A DNA stretch of 10,129 bases, taken from assembly GCA_004553485.1 (NCBI GenBank), contig SFLG01000085.1, forward strand, positions 1 through 10,129, read 5' to 3'. Source of the stretch: Bacteroidales bacterium (GTDB taxonomy: Bacteria; Bacteroidota; Bacteroidia; Bacteroidales; Muribaculaceae). Made by a program: the position numbers and the translations under genes. Positions 1 through 6,062 of the stretch are shown piece by piece (positions within the stretch are counted from its first letter, which is position 1; each line of letters opens with the position of its first letter). Under the pieces are notes generated by a model. That model was not told the DNA's origin. It saw only the letters and a list, made by a program, of their open reading frames with translations, and made no database searches.

Positions 1-24
1 AATTAACAACTTAAACCATAGACG

Positions 25-927
25 ATGAAGGGTATCGTTCTTGCCGGAGGCTCGGGCACCCGGCTTTATCCCATTACAAAAGGCGTGTCGAAGCAACTTC
101 TGCCCGTCTACGACAAGCCGATGGTGTATTATCCGATATCGACGCTGATGCTTGCCGGCATACGCGACATACTCATCATCTCGACCCCCGAGGACCTGCC
201 CGCCTTCCGGCGTCTGTTAGGCGACGGCAGCGACTTTGGCGTGCGGTTCGAGTACGCCGAGCAGCCGTCGCCCGACGGTTTGGCACAGGCCTTCATCATC
301 GGACGCGAGTTCATCGGCGACGACAGCGTGTGCCTGGTCCTCGGCGACAACATCTTCCACGGCGCCGGCTTCCAGAAGGTTCTCAGCCAGGCCGTCCGCG
401 CCGCCGAAGACGACGACAAGGCATCGGTCTTCGGCTACTGGGTCGACGACCCCGGCCGCTACGGCGTGGCCGAGTTCGACGCCGAAGGCAACTGCCTGTC
501 GATAGTGGAGAAGCCCGAGCATCCGCGCAGCAACTACGCCGTTGTGGGCCTTTACTTCTACCCCAACAAGGTTGTCGACATCGCTGCCAACGTGCGTCCG
601 TCGGCACGCGGCGAGCTTGAGATTACCAGCGTCAACCAGGCCTTCCTGGCCCAGGGCGAGCTGCGCGTGCAGCCGCTGCCCCGAGGCTTCGCCTGGCTCG
701 ACACGGGTACCCATGACTCGCTGGCCGAGGCTTCGATTTACGTCGAAGTGCTCGAGAAACGCCAGGGCCTGAAGATAGCCTGCCTCGAAGGCATAGCCTA
801 CCGCAAAGGCTGGATTTCGCGCGAGAAGATGCTTGAGCTGGCGCAGCCCATGCTCAAAAACCAGTATGGCCGCTACCTGCTAAAAGTCATCGACGAGCTC
901 GACCGCAGCAGTGCACCCAACCTGTAA
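25..927 (+). CDS. rfbA: Glucose-1-phosphate thymidylyltransferase (RmlA/RfbA)
   Basis: This enzyme joins dTTP and glucose-1-phosphate to give dTDP-glucose and pyrophosphate, the first step of dTDP-L-rhamnose and related dTDP-sugar synthesis in the cytoplasm. The N-terminus carries the nucleotidyltransferase signature GGSGTRLYP (residues 8-16) followed by K23 and LLPVYDKP. The metal-binding aspartate lies in LGDNIFHG (D108), the sugar-binding EKP is at 162-164, and WLDTGTH is at 224-230 with D226. At 300 aa it is full length for the short RmlA class and needs no start change. Its partner rfbB follows 118 bp downstream on the same strand. Only 24 bases precede the start, so its promoter and any upstream gene are outside the window. 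Identification is by motifs and overall similarity to the family. Confidence 0.97.
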   Translation: MKGIVLAGGSGTRLYPITKGVSKQLLPVYDKPMVYYPISTLMLAGIRDILIISTPEDLPAFRRLLGDGSDFGVRFEYAEQPSPDGLAQAFIIGREFIGDDSVCLVLGDNIFHGAGFQKVLSQAVRAAEDDDKASVFGYWVDDPGRYGVAEFDAEGNCLSIVEKPEHPRSNYAVVGLYFYPNKVVDIAANVRPSARGELEITSVNQAFLAQGELRVQPLPRGFAWLDTGTHDSLAEASIYVEVLEKRQGLKIACLEGIAYRKGWISREKMLELAQPMLKNQYGRYLLKVIDELDRSSAPNL

Positions 928-940
928 CAGGTACCGGTGT

Positions 941-976
941 GGTTATGTGATGTATGCGGTTTATGTAATGTATGAT
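941..976. repeat. Two-copy 18-bp direct repeat in the rfbA-rfbB gap
   Basis: Two copies of a 14-nt core, TTATGTGATGTATG (943-956) and TTATGTAATGTATG (961-974), differ at one base and repeat at an 18-bp period, which is twice 9 bp. They sit in the 118-bp gap between rfbA and rfbB. The TTATGT core also occurs, on the other strand, in the 9-bp tandem repeat at 5904-5930. No good TTTG / TAnnTTTG promoter was found in this gap; the nearest -7-like string is TAGATTTT at 1029-1036, with no TTTG at the right distance. rfbA and rfbB are therefore probably cotranscribed. The role of the repeat is unknown. Confidence 0.6.
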
Positions 977-1045
977 ATACGGCCCTGATGCTGCAAGACC
1001 ATTCCAAAGTTAAACTCTTCCCATAATATAGATTTTCCTCTGTCA

Positions 1046-2185
1046 ATGTCTCACAAAAACATACTTATAACGGGTGGCGCCGGTTTCATCGGCAACCATG
1101 TTGTGCGCCTCTTCGTCAACAAATATCCCGAGTGCCGCATCGTCTGCCTCGACAAGCTCACCTACGCCGGCAACCTTGCCAACCTCAGCGACGTCGAGGC
1201 CAAGCCCAACTACGCCTTTGTGCGCGCCGACATCGCTGACATCGATGAGATGCGCCGCATAATCCGCGAATACGAGATTGACGGCATAATCCACCTCGCC
1301 GCCGAGAGCCACGTCGACCGCTCGATAACCGACCCGCTGACCTTTGCCCGCACCAACGTCATGGGCACGCTGTCGCTGCTGCAGGCGGCACGCGAGTACT
1401 GGGAGTCGCTGCCCGAGCGCTACGACGGCAAGCTGTTCTACCACATCTCCACCGACGAGGTCTACGGCGCCCTGCCCCTGTCGCACCCCGACGGCATCCC
1501 CGCGCCGTTCGCCACCCGTGCCTCGTCGGGCGTCAGCCACGAGGCTTACGGCGACGAGTTCTTCACCGAGCTCACGCGCTACAACCCGCACAGCCCCTAC
1601 TCGGCCGCCAAAGCGTCGTCAGACCACTTTGTGCGCGCCTGGCACGACACCTACGGGATGCCCGTGGTGGTAACAAACTGCTCGAACAACTACGGCCCCT
1701 ACCAGTTCCCCGAGAAGCTCATCCCGCTGTTCATCAACAACATCCGCCACCGCCGTCCTCTGCCCGTCTATGGCCGCGGCGAAAACGTGCGCGACTGGCT
1801 GTATGTCGAGGACCACGCCCGTGCCATCGACACCATCTTCCATCACGGCAAATCAGGCGAGACGTACAACATCGGCGGCTTCAACGAGTGGAAGAACATC
1901 GACATCGTGCGTCTGCTGGTTAACACTGTCGACCGCCTGCTTGGCCGTCCCGAAGGTGCCGACCTCGACCTCATCACCTACGTCACCGACCGTCCCGGCC
2001 ACGACCTGCGCTACGCCATCGACTCGCGCAAGCTGCAGAGCGAGCTGGGCTGGGAGCCCTCGCTGCAGTTTGAGGAGGGCATCGAAAAGACCGTGCGCTG
2101 GTACCTTGACAACCAGGACTGGCTCGACAACGTCACCTCGGGCGACTACCAGCAATACTACGCCCGCATGTACGGCAACCGCTAA
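1046..2185 (+). CDS. rfbB: dTDP-glucose 4,6-dehydratase (RmlB/RfbB)
   Basis: This NAD-dependent extended short-chain dehydrogenase converts dTDP-glucose to dTDP-4-keto-6-deoxyglucose, the step after RfbA. The Rossmann glycine motif TGGAGFIG is at the N-terminus (about residues 9-16). The catalytic Thr-Asp-Glu triad of the family is seen in ISTDEVYG (T136, D137, E138). The YxxxK pair is Y185 and K189 in YSAAK. Later family motifs are present too: NCSNNYGPYQFPEKLIP, the VRDWLYVEDH segment, and YNIGG near residue 273. The length of 379 aa is normal to slightly long for the family. The start at 1046 places the glycine motif at the usual distance from the N-terminus. rfbC and rfbD, needed to complete dTDP-rhamnose, are neither between rfbA and rfbB nor directly after rfbB. 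Confidence 0.97.
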   Translation: MSHKNILITGGAGFIGNHVVRLFVNKYPECRIVCLDKLTYAGNLANLSDVEAKPNYAFVRADIADIDEMRRIIREYEIDGIIHLAAESHVDRSITDPLTFARTNVMGTLSLLQAAREYWESLPERYDGKLFYHISTDEVYGALPLSHPDGIPAPFATRASSGVSHEAYGDEFFTELTRYNPHSPYSAAKASSDHFVRAWHDTYGMPVVVTNCSNNYGPYQFPEKLIPLFINNIRHRRPLPVYGRGENVRDWLYVEDHARAIDTIFHHGKSGETYNIGGFNEWKNIDIVRLLVNTVDRLLGRPEGADLDLITYVTDRPGHDLRYAIDSRKLQSELGWEPSLQFEEGIEKTVRWYLDNQDWLDNVTSGDYQQYYARMYGNR

Positions 2186-2272
2186 CCACGACACCGCAGG
2201 CACAGCCACCTCCAGGCCGTTGCCTAGCCCGTTAGGATTAAGTTCTACGTACTTCCATCACCCGCTCCCGAT

Positions 2273-2312
2273 ACAACGACGGCCCGCTGCGATTGCAGCG
2301 GGCCGTCGTTGT
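2273..2312. terminator. Perfect 18-bp stem-loop between convergent genes
   Basis: The left arm (2273-2290) and right arm (2295-2312) are exact reverse complements, with a 4-nt loop GATT. The stem is GC-rich in its loop-proximal part and AC/GT-rich at its base. It lies between the convergent ends of rfbB (stop at 2185) and the TPR gene (stop at 2335), so it can serve both strands. Neither side has a strong T-run after the stem; the T-rich outer arm (GTCGTTGT) is the closest substitute. A bidirectional terminator or 3'-end-stabilising hairpin is the best reading. Confidence 0.8.
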
Positions 2313-2334
2313 TGGTTAAGGTCAGGTAAGCGGC

Positions 2335-4008
2335 TTACTTGGCACCTTCCTGGAGGGCTTTGAACTTGGAGAGCTCCTCGCGGGCTGCGGTGAGGGAGGC
2401 CTCGTCGTTGATGGAGCTGTAGTAGCGGGCGAGGTTGCTGTAAGCGTCAACGTAGTACGAGATGCGGTTGTTCTCGTTGGCGGGGTTGGCCAGCTCGGGA
2501 TCGAGGTTGAGGCGGTCGATGAGCTTCTTCCAGGCCTCGGCCGACTGCTCGTCGGGAACGTTCTGGTTACCGATGGTGCCGATGAGGGCCTTGCGGCGGA
2601 TGTATGTAGGCGGAATCTGCTCCAGCTCAAGGCCTTCCATAGCCTTGTCCATGATCTTCACGCCTTCGTTGGCATATTCCTTTGCCTTGGCGGGGTCGTC
2701 ACCGAGAGACGAGGCGGCGCCGAGGAAGTTGAGGGCGGCCATATAGTAGTCAGAAGGATCGAGCTCCTTCGAGTTGGCCAGGGTAATCTTAGCATAGTCG
2801 GCGGCCTTGGGATAGTCCTTTACCTCGAAGTAGTAGTCGGAGATAGCGCTGCTGAGCTCGGGGGTGTTGGGCAGGGCGGCATCGCCGTCGAGGAGCACCT
2901 GCAGAGCCTCGGCGCGGGTGAGCGAGTCGGTCGAAGCCATCAGCAGGCTCGAGTAGGTGGTGTAGTCAGAGGGGTTGTAACGGCCCTTGAACGAGGGTTT
3001 GGTCATGAACTGCTTGGCAGCCTCGAGAGCTGAGGGGTCTTTGGCCGAGGAGAGCGAGCGCACGAGTACGCGGCCGGCCTGGAAGTTCTCGGGGTCCTTC
3101 GAGAGGATGTCGCGGCAGACGCGGGCGGCTTCGGGGAACTTGTCGCCGGCGAAGAGCAGGACGGCGTAACGTGCCTCATCCTCGGGGAAGTGGTTGGGGT
3201 TGTTCATGTAGGTGCCATACTGCTCGGCGGCACGTGTCCACTTGCCGCTCTGGTAGTATTTCTCGGCCAGCTCGCGCTGTGCCAGGGCCGAGGTGGGGTT
3301 GAGCTCGAGCAGCTCCTGGATTTTTTTGATAGCGTAGTCGGGGTTGAGGTTGTAGTACACGTTGGCGTACTTGACGTAAGCGTCAGGACGGATGTAAGGC
3401 TTGGTGTTGGTCTTCTCGGCCTCCTTGGTGGCGTTGTCCATGGCGTAGCGGATAGCCATCTCGTACTGCGAGGCTGCCTCGTTGAAGTTGCCGGCCTTTG
3501 CCTCGCGGTCACCCTCGAAGACGTAGATCGAGGGATCGGTGTTCTTCGATTTCTTGCGGGCCTCGGTAATCAGCTTTTCGATATCCTTGGCGTATGTGGT
3601 GGGGTTGGCGTCAAAATAAGCGCGGGCGATGTCGACGAGCACCTCGGTGTTCTTCTTGGCAAGGTCCTTGGCTTTTTTGAAGTTGTCGCGGGCAAGGGTA
3701 ACGTTGTTGCTGCGCATCTGGATAGCGCCGAGACCGACGTAGTTGAAGGGGTTCTCGGGGTCGGCGGCAACTCCAGCCTCAAAGGCGGCCTTTGCCTTGG
3801 CGTCCTGGTCAAGGGCGAGGTACGACTGACCCAGGTAGTATTCTGCCAGAGCCTTGTCGGTGCCTGCGTTGTCCTTGTTGCGCTGGAGCAGCGTAATTGC
3901 ATTTTCGTACTGGCCGGCCTTGTAGTATTCGATGCCGTCCTTGTAGCCCTGGGCCGACATGGTGAGTGCCGAGCTTACCAGGAGTGCGGATAAGAGCTTG
4001 AATTTCAT
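2335..4008 (-). CDS. Exported tetratricopeptide-repeat protein
   Basis: The 557-aa product begins with a Sec signal peptide (K2, K4, a hydrophobic core, then MSAQ; probable type I cleavage near residue 19), so it is periplasmic or surface-associated. Helical TPR-type repeats follow for most of the length. The clearest are residues 22-50 (DGIEYYKAGQYENAITLL), 52-85 (ALAEYYLGQSYLALDQDAKA, ending in the DPEN turn), 86-118, 160-193, 243-270 and 275-308 (ending KDPENF). There is no catalytic motif, so a scaffold or protein-interaction role is likely. It is the last gene of the minus-strand block, 366 bp after the PstS-like gene, and a terminator candidate lies between them, so it may have its own promoter. 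In many Bacteroidetes a TPR protein follows a PstS-like lipoprotein in loci linked to the TonB-ExbBD machinery. That link is family knowledge and not shown here. Confidence 0.88.
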   Translation of the reverse strand: MKFKLLSALLVSSALTMSAQGYKDGIEYYKAGQYENAITLLQRNKDNAGTDKALAEYYLGQSYLALDQDAKAKAAFEAGVAADPENPFNYVGLGAIQMRSNNVTLARDNFKKAKDLAKKNTEVLVDIARAYFDANPTTYAKDIEKLITEARKKSKNTDPSIYVFEGDREAKAGNFNEAASQYEMAIRYAMDNATKEAEKTNTKPYIRPDAYVKYANVYYNLNPDYAIKKIQELLELNPTSALAQRELAEKYYQSGKWTRAAEQYGTYMNNPNHFPEDEARYAVLLFAGDKFPEAARVCRDILSKDPENFQAGRVLVRSLSSAKDPSALEAAKQFMTKPSFKGRYNPSDYTTYSSLLMASTDSLTRAEALQVLLDGDAALPNTPELSSAISDYYFEVKDYPKAADYAKITLANSKELDPSDYYMAALNFLGAASSLGDDPAKAKEYANEGVKIMDKAMEGLELEQIPPTYIRRKALIGTIGNQNVPDEQSAEAWKKLIDRLNLDPELANPANENNRISYYVDAYSNLARYYSSINDEASLTAAREELSKFKALQEGAK

Positions 4009-4374
4009 GTTAAGCTATTTGGTTTATTGTTTCTGTTTCAGTAATTTGTGGCAAAAATTTGCGTCTCTCAGAGCTGAGCCGCGGGCCGTGCGACAGACTA
4101 GCCGCGCCCGGGATTAGTTTTTCAGCGGTAAAGTTAGCATAAAAAACTGAAATCTACAGCACCCTGAGCCCAATAAGTTAACGGGGACGCGTTAATTTGC
4201 GTTAATGCGCCGAAAAGACGGCGCTTGCAGGTCCGTTTTTCCGACGTCTTAGCTTTTCCGGCGTCATGGCAGGGCATAATGTCCGGAAAGGGCCGGAGTA
4301 TCTTCAGACGCCGGCGCAAAGCAAACCCCGGGGAGGGATGCCACCCGGGGTTGTTGTCTGATGGAGCGGGCCGT
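4009..4374. other. 366-bp gap rich in inverted repeats (TPR gene upstream region)
   Basis: No convincing gene is present; a 61-codon minus-strand frame here resembles nothing recognisable. Read toward the TPR gene, the gap holds: the pstS terminator (4324-4352); a 7-bp inverted repeat TTTCCGG (4255-4261) / CCGGAAA (4283-4289); a competing long-range pair CCGGCGTC (4258-4265) / GACGCCGG (4307-4314); a hairpin GCGCCG (4207-4212) / CGGCGC (4219-4224) with loop AAAAGA; a direct repeat GCGTTAAT at 4189 and 4199 (10-bp period); and a short pair CGGGC (4082-4086) / GCCCG (4106-4110). A minus-strand TAACTTTA (4136 down to 4129) resembles a -7 element, but no TTTG sits at the expected distance. The gap probably contains the TPR promoter and a structured leader. 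Confidence 0.5.
4324..4352 (-). terminator. Rho-independent-type terminator after the PstS-like gene
   Basis: Read on the minus strand, AACCCCGGG (4352-4344) pairs perfectly with CCCGGGGTT (4332-4324) around an 11-nt loop. The right arm runs into TTTGCTTTG, a modest T-rich tail. It begins 22 bases after the stop codon of the PstS-like gene. Position, stem strength and tail fit an intrinsic terminator for that gene. Confidence 0.75.
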
Positions 4375-5364
4375 TCACTTCAGCTCAACGGCATGAACCT
4401 GCAGGCGCGCCGGCATTATGCCGGTCATCTGTATCAGCTTCTGGCCGTCGTTGCTGGTGATGAAGGTGTAGAACTTGCCCACGGCGTTGATGGGCGACCC
4501 GGTGGTGATGATGTACATCGGGCGTGTGAGCGGGTACGAGCCGTTGTAGATATACTGCTGGTAAGGCTTGTAGGCAATGGCCTCGTACTTCGACATCACC
4601 TTGAGGACTTTGACGCCGGAGTTGTCGAGACGGTCGTTGATGGCGCCGCCGTCCACTGCGGCGTCGCTCTGCAGCTCGGCCAGTTTGGTATCCATGGCCA
4701 GCGAGTCAAGCTCCATGTCGGGGGTGAGCCAGCTTACGCCAATCACACCGATGGCGCTCTTACGGCTCTGGACGGTCTTGATGACGTTGGGCACCGAGCC
4801 GGCCGACGAGACGTTGGGGCCGTATGCGGCGCCGTTGAGCAGCGAGTCGCGCATAAAGGTGGCGAGGCCTGATCCGGGGTTGTCGAAGATGACGTTGATG
4901 GGCTGGTCGGCGCCGTCGGGCGAAATCTCGTTCCAGCGCTTGATTTTACCCGTCAGCATCATGCTCAGCTCTTTCAGCGACACCGCGTTGATGTTGTTCT
5001 CGGGATTGACAATCAGCGCCACGGCATCGACGGCAATCTTCATCGAGCGCACGTGCGGATATTTCTGGCCCAGCATCTTGCGCTCGTCCTTGGTGAGGTC
5101 GCGCCCGATGATGGCGGTGCGTGTTTTTCCGCTCAGCAGCGAGTCGACGGCGACAGCCTGGGGCACGTAGTTGCACAGGATGAAGTTTTTGGGATAGACA
5201 TACTCAAACACGTCTATCTCCTGCTCCATAATATTCTGGAAGCTTTCGTCGCAGACTATTGTGGCCGAGGAGACGCCCTTGGCCTTGTGGTCGTAGCACG
5301 AGGTCAGCAGCACGGCGGCGGCCAAAGCCGCCACAGCTGCCCTCAGTAGTTTTACTGCACGCAT
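4375..5364 (-). CDS. PstS-like phosphate-binding lipoprotein
   Basis: This 329-aa protein is a periplasmic phosphate-type solute-binding protein (PBP-like fold). A lipoprotein signal peptide is clear: arginine and lysine near the start, an Ala/Val/Leu core, and the lipobox LTSC with C23 as the lipidated residue. Family motifs follow in order: VDAVALIVNPEN (112-123), the LTGKIKRWNEI segment (137-147), the anion-binding loop DNPGSGLATFMRD (161-173), and SAIGVIGVSWL. No pstC, pstA or pstB lies nearby, so a classical phosphate ABC importer is not encoded here. Related proteins in Bacteroidetes often sit beside exbB/exbD/tonB and a TPR gene, so its role may be linked to outer-membrane transport and not to ABC import. 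It lies 115 bp after the 98-aa membrane protein gene. A 9-bp repeat and a promoter candidate fill that gap. Confidence 0.88.
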   Translation of the reverse strand: MRAVKLLRAAVAALAAAVLLTSCYDHKAKGVSSATIVCDESFQNIMEQEIDVFEYVYPKNFILCNYVPQAVAVDSLLSGKTRTAIIGRDLTKDERKMLGQKYPHVRSMKIAVDAVALIVNPENNINAVSLKELSMMLTGKIKRWNEISPDGADQPINVIFDNPGSGLATFMRDSLLNGAAYGPNVSSAGSVPNVIKTVQSRKSAIGVIGVSWLTPDMELDSLAMDTKLAELQSDAAVDGGAINDRLDNSGVKVLKVMSKYEAIAYKPYQQYIYNGSYPLTRPMYIITTGSPINAVGKFYTFITSNDGQKLIQMTGIMPARLQVHAVELK

Positions 5365-5409
5365 GTGATTGATTTTAAAGTTAAAAAGTAGGTTTGGCAG
5401 GGAGGGGTC

Positions 5410-5454
5410 TTATCAGAGTTATCAGAGTTGTCAGAGTTGTCAAAATTATCAGAG
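5410..5454. repeat. Five-unit 9-bp tandem repeat upstream of the PstS-like gene
   Basis: Five contiguous 9-mers read TTATCAGAG (5410-5418), TTATCAGAG (5419-5427), TTGTCAGAG (5428-5436), TTGTCAAAA (5437-5445) and TTATCAGAG (5446-5454). On the minus strand the unit is CTCTGAtAA. Units 1, 2 and 5 are identical, unit 3 has one change and unit 4 has three. The array lies in the 115-bp gap between the small membrane protein gene and the PstS-like gene, where it would form part of the transcript or promoter region. A short minus-strand frame crosses it as Ser-Asp-Asn repeats but overlaps the real gene and is not considered coding. Confidence 0.9.
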
Positions 5455-5472
5455 ACTTGTACCCCTCTCAAC
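5441..5472 (-). promoter_or_regulatory. Candidate promoter for the PstS-like gene
   Basis: On the minus strand, GTTG (5472-5469) is followed after 20 nt by TAATTTTG (5448-5441), an exact match to the Bacteroidetes -7 consensus TAnnTTTG; the -33 box matches TTTG at three of four positions. Transcription would begin roughly 70 nt before the pstS-like start. The -7 box exists because the fourth unit of the 9-bp repeat has diverged (TTGTCAAAA). It is based on sequence match only. Confidence 0.4.
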
Positions 5473-5479
5473 TTGCCTC

Positions 5480-5776
5480 TCAGTCGATGCCGGCATACAG
5501 GCGGTAACCGCGCCAGAAGCCGTAGATGATGAGCATGACGCCGACAACGTGGTTGGCCAGAATCCAGCCGCCCGTCTCTGGTGCACCAAAGAAGTTGATG
5601 ATGCACAGCACACCCATGCCTATATATATAAGAATCATAAAGATGCCGTAGGCCAGACGAAGGGGATGGGGGCTGCGCTTGTCCTCGTCCTCGTATTCCA
5701 CGCCATGCATCTGTTCGCGGTAACGGCGAAACTCTTCACTTTCGTTATTGCGGTCTTTTTTGAAATCGTCAGCCAT
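5480..5776 (-). CDS. Small two-helix membrane protein of the TonB/PstS-associated type
   Basis: The 98-aa product has a charged, hydrophilic N-terminal part (residues 1-40, rich in D, E, K and R), then two predicted membrane helices at about 41-63 (LAYGIFMILIYIGMGVLCII core) and 71-94 (WILANHVVGVMLIIYGFWRG core), joined by a short GAPETGG turn. The charged tail is probably cytoplasmic, giving an N-in, C-in hairpin. The biochemical function is not recognised. Similar small membrane proteins are found in Bacteroidetes next to exbD and a PstS-like gene, which supports the genuineness of this gene; that is recollection of family context. It is the first gene of the minus-strand block, with a promoter candidate 68 bp upstream. 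No start alternative is better: the ATG at 5776 opens a typical hydrophilic N-terminus. Confidence 0.8.
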   Translation of the reverse strand: MADDFKKDRNNESEEFRRYREQMHGVEYEDEDKRSPHPLRLAYGIFMILIYIGMGVLCIINFFGAPETGGWILANHVVGVMLIIYGFWRGYRLYAGID

Positions 5777-5843
5777 AATGTCTGAATTTTATGTTAGTGT
5801 AATTTTTTGCTGTTGGAACGCTGTACGCCGTAAATGTACTTTG

Positions 5844-5874
5844 CAAATGTAGCAATTTTTTTGGCTACAGTAAA
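5844..5874 (-). promoter_or_regulatory. Candidate promoter for the small membrane protein block
   Basis: On the minus strand TTTA (5874-5871) is followed after 19 nt by TACATTTG (5851-5844), a perfect TAnnTTTG -7 box with a three-of-four -33 box. The 98-aa gene starts about 68 nt downstream. An inverted repeat, TGTAGC (5848-5853) / GCTACA (5864-5869), lies between and partly over the two boxes and could be an operator. A near-direct repeat, GTAAATGTAC (5830-5839) and GCAAATGTAG (5843-5852), overlaps the -7 box. Confidence 0.5.
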
Positions 5875-5903
5875 TTTTTCGGGTATTGTAATTATAGAAC
5901 AAA

Positions 5904-5930
5904 ACACATAAGACACATAAATAACATAAG
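5904..5930. repeat. Three-unit 9-bp tandem repeat in the divergent region
   Basis: Three contiguous 9-mers: ACACATAAG (5904-5912), ACACATAAA (5913-5921) and TAACATAAG (5922-5930). On the minus strand the unit is yTTATGTgt, the same TTATGT core as the direct repeat at 941-976. The array lies between the two oppositely oriented promoter candidates, upstream of both. Confidence 0.65.
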
Positions 5931-5993
5931 CGCATCCCCATATTACCCGCCCCATACCTTTTGCACATGGTAAAACCCAAAATTTATCCGGCT

Positions 5994-6025
5994 TTTGCTT
6001 TGATGCCAAATATTTTCTATATTTG
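5994..6025 (+). promoter_or_regulatory. Bacteroidetes-type promoter of the Fur-family gene
   Basis: TTTG (5994-5997), a 20-nt spacer and TATATTTG (6018-6025) match the Bacteroidetes housekeeping promoter consensus (TTTG, 19-21 nt, TAnnTTTG) exactly. Transcription would start near 6031-6033, giving a leader of about 30 nt before the ATG at 6063. This promoter decides the gene start: the open frame extends upstream of it, but those codons would not be transcribed. Confidence 0.75.
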
Positions 6026-6062
6026 CAATCGCAAGGGGGCGTTATTGCCCCGGCTCAATGGC

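Noticed and set aside
3190..3993. Plus-strand 267-codon frame opposite the TPR gene
   Set aside because: Val/Leu/Gly-rich antisense shadow of the TPR gene, which has a signal peptide and clear helical repeats on the minus strand.
4134..4319. 61-codon minus-strand frame in the TPR upstream gap
   Set aside because: No recognisable motif, signal or promoter; it is covered by inverted repeats typical of non-coding sequence.
4375..5364. Assignment as the PstS of a phosphate ABC importer (pstSCAB)
   Set aside because: No permease or ATPase gene is adjacent, and the neighbours match a TonB-associated Bacteroidetes context, so the family name is used without the gene symbol.
5352..5606. Minus-strand frame with Ser-Asp-Asn repeats
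   Set aside because: It overlaps the 98-aa gene and runs through the 9-bp tandem repeat; the SDN pattern is only the translation of that repeat.
5961..6062. N-terminal extension of the Fur-family frame upstream of 6063
   Set aside because: It starts upstream of and runs through the consensus promoter at 5994-6025, and adds 34 residues that do not fit the Fur family's N-terminus.
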